Below are positions 56,855-64,000 of a stretch of 64,000 nt of DNA, piece by piece; within the stretch, counting starts at the first letter, position 1; each line of letters begins with the position of its first letter. Location of the stretch: positions 19,783,822 through 19,847,821 of the forward strand of contig JANAVB010002199.1 in assembly GCA_029216955.1 (NCBI GenBank). The letters run 5' to 3'. This stretch comes from Iris pallida (lineage: Eukaryota; Streptophyta; Magnoliopsida; Asparagales; Iridaceae). The position numbers and the translations under genes were made by a program. The notes under the pieces were generated by a model, which saw nothing but the letters and a program-made list of their open reading frames with translations, ran no database searches and was not told the origin of the DNA.

Positions 56855-59800
56855 TCACGAGTCAAACAGGTAGGGATATCGCGATCGGATGTCGTCCTCA
56901 CGCTCCCACGTTGACTCACCTAGAGAGTGATGACCCCAAGCAACACGGACTAAGTTAATAGTCTTGTTCTTGAGCGTCTTTTTCCTCCGGTCCAAAATAG
57001 ACACGGGCCTCTCCTCATACGAAAGGTTGGTACCAACAACCAATTCCGAATGATCTAGGATATGGCGCGGGTCCGGGATGTACCATCTTAATTGGGATAC
57101 ATGGAATACATCATGTACCTCACTTAGCGACGGCGGAAGAGCGAGACGATAGGACACATCGCCTACTCGCTCTAGAATATCGAACGGCCCTATATACCTA
57201 GGACTAAGCTTCCCCCGCACGCCAAAACGAATGACGCCACGGGTAGGCGAGATCCTAAGGAATACATGGTCGCCGACGGCAAATTCTAAGGGACGCCGAT
57301 GAGCATCGGCCCAATGGCGCTGACGATCCTGAGCAACTCGGAGGTGATCTCTGACCTACCTGACCACTTCAACCGTCTGAGAAATCAGTTCTGGACCGAG
57401 CATCTGCCTCTCTCCGACATCGTCCCATGCTAACGGAGATCTGCATTTCCTGCCATACAGAGCCTCAAAGGGTGCCATCTGGATACTAGCCTGGAAACTA
57501 TTGTTGTACGAGAATTCCACCAGGTGCAGGTGATCCTCCCACGAACCACCAAAGTCAAGGGTACACGACCGCAACATATCTTCAAGAGTTTGTATAGTAC
57601 GCTCTGACTGCCCATCTGTCTGCGGATGATACGCTGAGCTGAACTTGAGACGAGTCCCCAAACTTTGATGAAGACTGCGCCAGAAGTGCGATGTGAATCT
57701 CGTATCCCTGTCTGATACTATGCTGACTGGCACTCCGTGAAGTCGGACGATCTGCCTGAGATACATCTCTGCTAGCTGCGCCGTCGACTGTCCAACTCTA
57801 AATGGAAGAAAGTGTGCCACCTTGGTAAGCCTGTCCACAATGACCCAAATAGCATCTCTGCCTGCCGGAGATCTGGGTAACCCAGTCACGAAATCCATGG
57901 TAATGTGTTCCCACTTCCATTCTGGGATCGGTAAAGGTTGAAGAAGTCCAGCTGGCCTCTGATGTTCAGCCTTGACCTGTTGGCAAACCAAACATCGAGA
58001 GACATACCGGGCTATCTCCCTCTTCATACCATTCCACCAAAAGTGTTGACGAATATCTCTGTACATCTTCGTGCTGCCTGGATGGATGGAATACTGCGAA
58101 CTGTGAGCCTCTGCCATGACTTCCTGTCTGATATCTCCACTGGGTACACAAAGACGCGTGCCGTGTCGAAGTGTACCATCCTCATGAATACATAACTCTG
58201 GCCTTCTCCCTGCCTCGCACTCTGTTCTGAGCCGCTGAATCTTGGAATCTGTTAACTGTGCTGTCCGGATCCTTTCAACTATGGTGGACTGAATCTGTAG
58301 GCTGGCCATCAAGGCCACATTGGAAGGAAGAATCACTTCAATTCCCATCTTCTGAAGATCCGACAATAGCTCTGGTTGCGCCGTCAAGAAATAAACTCCG
58401 GCTCTCCTGCTCAACGCATCTGCTACAACATTGGCCTTCCCTGGATGATACTGCAAGTCCACATCATAGTCCACAAGTAGCTCGAGCCATCTTCTCTGCC
58501 GCATATTAAGATCTTTCTGGGTGAAAACATACTTCAGGCTCTTATGATCAGTGAATATCACCACTCTGTCCCCGTACAAGTAGTGCCTCCATAACTTAAG
58601 TGCAAACACTACCGCTGCTAGCTCCAAGTCGTGGGTCGGGTAATTCTTCTCATGATCACGGAGTTGACGTGACGCATAAGCAATTACCTTCCCATGCTGC
58701 ATCAAAACACATCCCAATCCTCTGCCTGAAGCGTCGCAATAAACTGTGAATCCTCCGGTCCCATCTGGAAGTGTGAGAATGGGAGCCGTTATCAAATCTC
58801 GCTTCAACTTCTCAAATGATTCCTGACATTCTGCTGTCCAAACGAACGGCACATCCTTGCGGGTCAACTGGGTCATCGGTGCTGAAATCCTTGCAAAATC
58901 TGAGACGAACCGTCGGTAGTAGCCGGCCAATCCAAGAAAGCTGCGAACTTCTGCCACTGAGCTGGGTACTGGCCAAGACTCGATAGCCACAATCTTCTGG
59001 GGATCCACTTCCACTCCTCCTCTGGTAATGATGTGACCCAAGTACGAAATGCGATCGAGCCAGAACTCGCATTTACTGAACTTGGCATACAACTGATGCT
59101 CTCTGAGAATCTGAAGAACCACACGGAGATGCTGCTCATGCTCCGCCTCACTCTTACTGTAGACCAGGATGTCATCAAGGAACACTATCACAAACTGATC
59201 CAAGTAAGGCATGAAAATACGGTTCATGAGGTCCATGAACACTGCCGGCGCATTGGTCGCTCCAAAGGGCATAACTAGAAACTCCCAATGTCCGTACCTA
59301 GATCTGAACGCCGTCTTCGGGATGTCCTGCTCTCTGACTCTAATCTGGTGGTATCCTGACCGTAAGTCTATCTTCGAGAAAACTGAAGCCCCCTTGAGTT
59401 GATCAAACAAGTCATCTATCCTTGGAAGAGGGTATCTGTTCTTGATTGTCACTGAGTTCAAGGTACGATAATCAACACATAGCCTGGACGTACCATCCTT
59501 CTTTTTCACAAGAAGCATCGGGGCTCCCCAAGGCGATCCACTTGCACGAATGAATCCCTTGGTCCTGAGTTCTTCAATCATCTTATACAAAATCTCCAAC
59601 TCTGAAGGCGCCATTCTGTAGACTCGCTCTGATACTGGTGCTGTCCCGGGAATCAAGTCGATGGTGAACTCGATCTCCCGCTCTGACGGCATCCCTGGAA
59701 GTTCCTCTGGGAAGACGTCTGGAAATTCTTCAACTATCCGGGGCAACTGCACTGCTGCTACTGCCATCCGCAATACTGGAGGAGATTGCTCTACTGTGCC

Positions 59801-61567
59801 TCTGGAAAAAGAAAACTCTGGCTCTCCGGGAATACTAAAGACAACTCTGCCAACATGGCAGTCTATCCTAGCATAATGGTTCCTCAACCAATCCATGCCT
59901 AGGACTACATCATAGTCTGCCATAGGGAACTCTATGAGCCTAGCGGGGAACTCTCTACCGCTAACTACGATCCGACACGAGGAAAATACTCGATCTACTC
60001 CCACAAGACCATTACCAGTAAGTATATTGAGCCTAACTGATAATGACTCGGGCTCCAATCCTATCCGTGTCGCAAATCGTGCAGACATGAATGAATGCGA
60101 TGCACCGGAATCAAATAATACAGATGCTGGAAAAGTGTTGACGAGAATAGTACCTGCCACTACCTCACCTGGTGCAACTTCTTCTTCCATGGTCATCATC
60201 ATAGCCTGACCTCTAGCTGCGGGTCCCCTCTGCTGGAAACCCCTCTGTCGGCTCTGTGCTGGAGCCTGGGTGAACTGCTGCTGGTTCTGCTGCTGAAAGG
60301 CCTGGGCCTGGGGCGCCAATGGCCTCGGGTACTGCTGTTGCTGCTGCTGTTGGACTGGAACTGGGACTGGTCCTCTCACCGAAGAACTAGAAATGTTAGA
60401 TGACGTCGAGCCACCCCTATTCGGGCAGGTCCCTATCTTGTGATCTGCTCCTCCACAAGCCAGGCACAACCCCTGTGCCCTACGACACTCTGCCACTACA
60501 TGGCCCGGCTTCCCGCAATGAGAACATCCCACCGCGGAAGACTGCTTCTGCTTCTGCTGCTGCGGGTACGTCGGGGTTGAATGCTGAACCGACGTCACTG
60601 AGGCCGCCCGCCTCGGAGTTCCAATGGTTATACCCCTAGCTGCCGGGGCTGGAGCTGAAGATTGGTGCATCTGGTTGTGGGACCGCTTCCTGCCTCCGGT
60701 CCTATCCACAATTCTCCGGGAGGTATACTCATGCCTCCTTGCTGCCTTCAACACTGCATCGAACGTCTGGTGCTCGAACTGCTCCACAGCCAATAATATC
60801 TCTAAGTGCAGCCCTTGCTGGAACCGCTGAGCCCTATCGAACTCGGTTGCCACCAAGGTGGGGGCGAACCTACTCAGCCTGGAAAACTCGATCGCATAGC
60901 CATCGACCGTCCTGCCTCCTTGCTTCAAGTTGGTGAATCTGGTCTGCAGGTCGTACCGTGCCACCGCATCGAAGTACTTCGTCTGGAACCTCTCTCTGAA
61001 CGTCGCCCAAGTGACTGGTGCTGCTAATCCCATGGCCTGAGCTGCCCACCAATCGCGAGCCAAGTCTAACAACTGTAGGCGTACCACCGCCACCTTCTCA
61101 TTCTCAGGTGTCCTAGCTGCTTCTAGAACCACCTCGGTATCCTGAAGCCAAGCGTCCGCGGCAATCGCATCTTCACTGCCGTCAAAGAAGGGAGGGTTCA
61201 AGCGCTTGAAACTGTTGGCCGCCTGATTTCCTTGGGGACCTCCTCGGTTTAGTGCATCATGAACTTCCTGGTGCAAGGCGTCGCCTCGACGATCTTGGGA
61301 TGCGAGCAGTTCTCTGATAAGCCCTACCAAAGGCCCTTCATCCTGTCTAGCTGGTTGAACGGGCGGAACTGCCTGAACTGGAGGTTCCGAGCCTCCGGAA
61401 AGCATAACTCTGGAGGCTACTCCAGAGTGCTGAGCTTGATCTTCCTGGCGCTGGGGTGCTTGTCGAGCTTCTTCTGGCTGGTTGGCAGGTCCGGGAGTAA
61501 TGCCGCTGAAGAAGACGACATAGGGAACAATAAGGAAAGGACCAGGACAGATCAATGATACAAGCAT
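56855..61567 (-). CDS. gag-pol: RE-G Gag-Pol polyprotein (one in-frame stop)
   Basis: One register from ATG 61567 to TGA at 56855, about 1,570 codons, interrupted only by TAG at 57356-57358. Domains (residues approximate): Gag core 125-290; CCHC knuckles [14 protein letters not shown] and [14 protein letters not shown] near 350-380; protease [12 protein letters not shown] near 489; RT with [11 protein letters not shown] and active site FLDDILVYS near 800; RNase H with [12 protein letters not shown] near 946 and FTDHKSLKY; integrase zinc finger H-H-C-C (CLVCQQVKA); core D ([12 protein letters not shown], about 1224), D (IVSDRDTRF), E ([10 protein letters not shown]); after the stop, [10 protein letters not shown] and the chromodomain [15 protein letters not shown] to FPYLF-like RYPYLFDS. 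No intron before the chromodomain, unlike RE-C. The stop lies between integrase core and tail, so a truncated protein would keep all three catalytic residues but lack the chromodomain. Confidence 0.93.
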
Positions 61568-61700
61568 GTGATCAAGTCAAGAATATCAGGGATTTGAAGA
61601 TACGAACAGAGATCAAGGGCGAATATTGATTGAGACATCTATTGGGTAAACCCTCACATTTCTTGATTGACAAGACCTGTATGGGCCACCACTTAAACCG
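61568..61700 (-). other. RE-G leader with PBS-like block
   Basis: 133-bp leader. On the element strand CGGTTTAAGTGGTGGCCCAT follows the LTR directly (61681-61700), as in RE-A and RE-C. TGGTGGCCCATACAGG (61676-61691) is the candidate PBS. Confidence 0.6.
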
Positions 61701-64000
61701 TGTCACGCCCCAGAACCAGAATACTGGAGAGCGGGGGCAGACACAGCCAGCTACGTATATTGAAATAGAATACATCTCAACTATACGGTCACGGCTGTCT
61801 AGATATGAGGGTTTACTACAAGCCAGCAGTCTTTTAAGGTCAAGCCTATTGTCTCAATCTCAAGCAATTAACAGAGTTACAAGATGTTAGAGCATCAAAT
61901 ATATATATATAAGGCGTCCCAAATATTACATATTGGATGATCATGAAGCTAGTCGTACAAAATGATAGGACTAGCAAGAGTTCAGTCATACATGATCAAC
62001 CCTAGGATTTGTTAATCATGTTTACAGCCCGTAGGCAGACAATAAGTAAATGTGCATCGAGCCAACAGGTGCTCGTCGGCTAAACGCCTCAAAAGAATAA
62101 ATTTACATATAAGTGGGTGAAACAAAAAGGAAAACCCACTCTTGGCCCGGGTTCCGTCTAGTTGTCACCATTGGGCTGGAAACTCGGTAGATCCTCGGGA
62201 GCTGCTCCGAAATCTGGCCACACAAAACCAGCTGGGTCAAACCCCAGAAAGAGCAAGTGCCACAAAGGAGGCCACAAATAAGAACAAAAGCCAGCATATC
62301 AGAACATAAAGAATAAAAGAAAGTACAAGTAGTAAAGTACACAGGGCGATAAACGACTAGGGATGTGGAACCATTCCGGGAGCCAGGTTACAATCCTTAA
62401 ACCAAACAAGGACCGGGATTGTATCCCTTCGCCTGAATAGCTCACTGTCTCTACCCATTTATCGTTAGAGATAAGTAAAACAATCATGATCAAGAGTTCC
62501 AGATACAGGGGCTAGACAAGACTTAGACAAGGCTGGACACCATCCATTCGCAATCGGCCAAGCAAGTACTACGGCTTACTACTTTAACTAACTAGGGTTA
62601 TCACAAGCCTAATTACTAACAAGATGCAAGTGAGAAATTCCAGTCCCAAGTCCTGCAGACCATCCAGTTATCCTTCCGCGGGTTGAGAGTTATAGTTGGG
62701 TACATCGCCCGATAGACAAATGTACCCTTAGGTGACTTAGAGGGTGCAACACATGACAGTGTGCTGGAAATATGCTCTACTCGTCGGCAAGCTACAAGTC
62801 CATTAAAGCGCCCAGATAACGAGACTGCCTGTGACTGGGAATTCTCCATGTTCTAGTTTGATCTAATCATTAGCCTAATCCAATTTAGTGCGAGTCCCTG
62901 GCCGTGGTACCCAGGAAGTCACGTCCTAGACATGATGCAAGACAAGACAAGTGGATTGTACAAGCAAGCAAGCAGGAACACCCACGGTGTCAAGGCAAGT
63001 CAAGTCAAGTTATCAAGTCAAGTCAAGTCAGGAGTGCGCCGCCACGGGCCACTATCAAGTTATCAAGATAAATCATGTCAGGGTACTTGTTAGGAGTGCG
63101 CCACGACGGGCCACTATCATGTCAGGTTGGTCATGTCAGGAGTGCACCACTACGGGTCACTGTCATGTTATGCTAGTTCCTTGTCATACCAAGCCAAGTA
63201 CAATAGTCATTCCAAATATATTAAGCAAAATCAAGTTCATGCCAAAAGGCGTAAGGATATAAAATGGGCGTAAAATACCTAATAAAATACTAATATAAAT
63301 AGGACAATAGAAGAGCCAAGATCAAGAAATAACAAATTCATCATAGACAAGTAGGTTGCGCCGGGTATGCACTGCGCAGGGTGCCAAGTGCGCAGGGTGA
63401 GCTGCGCAGGGTACCAACTGCACAGGGTGCCAAGTGCGCAAGGGCAGATGGCGCACAGATGGATTGCGCAGAAGGTAGACTGCGCAGGAGTGAACTGCGC
63501 AGGAGCTGGTTGCGCAGAGATGGATTGCACAATGGTCGATTGCGCAGGGGTTACTTTGCGCATGGCTGGCTTGCGCATGGCTGGCCTGCGCCAGCGCAAT
63601 CCAGCGCAGCGCAAAGCACTGGCCAAGGATCTTGCGCAAATGGCCATGCGCTAAAGAGCACAGGTCAGGGTGCGCAAATGGCCTTGCACTAAAGAGCGCA
63701 GGCCAGGGAATAGTGCGCAATCGGCCAGGTGCTAAAAAGCAGTGGCCGAGAGCTCCACCATGGCTGAACTCTCAAGAACACCAAGTTCAAATCTTCACAA
63801 CTTAGCCAAATCAAAACCAAATTTAGTTTTTCAAAGTTCTAACTTGAGTAAAATTGAATTCTCTTCCACATGGAAGCATCAAAACAAGCTAAAATCAAAG
63901 TTTAATAGATCAAAACCAAGGAATTCCGAAAATAACTAAAACTTAGATCTAGAACAATGGAGACTCCAATTCACAAAATTCCAAGTTCTAATGTTGTTCT
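61701..64000 (-). repeat. RE-G 5' LTR (truncated by window end)
   Basis: 2,300 bp collinear with 54023-56322, offset 7,678 bp. All ORFs here duplicate those in the 3' LTR. The remaining about 363 bp and the right target duplication TAAAG should follow outside the window. Confidence 0.95.

Larger units (their letters stand above)
54023..64000 (-). mobile_element. RE-G: young Tekay/Del-like Ty3/gypsy chromovirus
   Basis: Minus strand: 5' LTR (61701 to beyond 64000), leader, gag-pol, PPT, 3' LTR (56685-54023). The 5' LTR would end near 64363 if full length, giving about 10.3 kb. Over the 2,300 shared LTR bases I count about ten substitutions, nearly all transitions. With a commonly used grass LTR rate (about 1.3e-8 per site per year) this suggests an age of order 0.2 million years. 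Same family as RE-A. The only clear coding defect is one in-frame stop, so it is the best candidate for recent activity. Confidence 0.95.

Overview
The window is plant nuclear DNA made almost entirely of nested LTR retrotransposons. I see no host single-copy gene, rRNA, functional tRNA gene or bacterial-type operon. An angiosperm is suggested by the element lineages present: Tekay/Del-like Ty3/gypsy chromoviruses, a SIRE/Maximus-like Ty1/copia element, and a Tat/Ogre-like Ty3/gypsy element with an archaeal-type RNase H. Plant-type GT-AG introns and TATAAATA boxes agree. The species cannot be named from the sequence. I call the elements RE-A to RE-G.

Layout. RE-A (+, chromovirus) is the oldest host; its LTR end, gag and protease occupy about 1501-3895. 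RE-B (+, SIRE-like copia, 3896-26392, target duplication CCAGT) sits in the RE-A protease/RT linker. RE-C (-, chromovirus, 8652-21462, target duplication TAGCA) sits in RE-B pol. A tRNA-type SINE (about 11651-11903) sits in a microsatellite of one RE-C LTR only. RE-A resumes at 26393-27030 and is cut again, in its RT, by RE-D (+, Tat/Ogre-like), which runs from 27031 past 54022. RE-D is itself broken by RE-E (-, chromovirus remnant, 35832 to about 45120). The RE-E LTR holds RE-F, a solo LTR of the RE-D family (-, 37123-39350, target duplication GGGCA). The RE-D 3' LTR is cut at 54022 by RE-G (-, young chromovirus), whose 5' LTR runs off the window end.

Coding state. RE-G has an almost intact gag-pol frame of about 1,570 codons with one in-frame stop, and LTRs about 99.5% identical. 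RE-B has intact catalytic motifs but is split by RE-C and shows a +1 gag/pol offset and a frameshifted extra 3' gene. RE-C has one gag/pol frameshift, a 79-nt intron before the integrase tail and chromodomain, and two stops. RE-A, RE-D and RE-E are pseudogenes. RE-D keeps one reading frame over 6.5 kb with six stops.

Most unusual content. RE-D carries a large antisense gene (47672-52123, -) with its own TATA box, GA-rich leader, two introns and a polyadenylation signal, encoding a roughly 1,350-residue protein I do not recognise. The RE-D-family LTR also carries a conserved antisense TATA box and short ORF in three separate LTR copies. Other notable points are a dense W-box cluster in the RE-C LTRs, a quasi-palindromic 76-bp tandem array in the RE-B LTR, a 47-bp minisatellite inside an intron, and an intron present in one chromovirus and absent from its neighbours.
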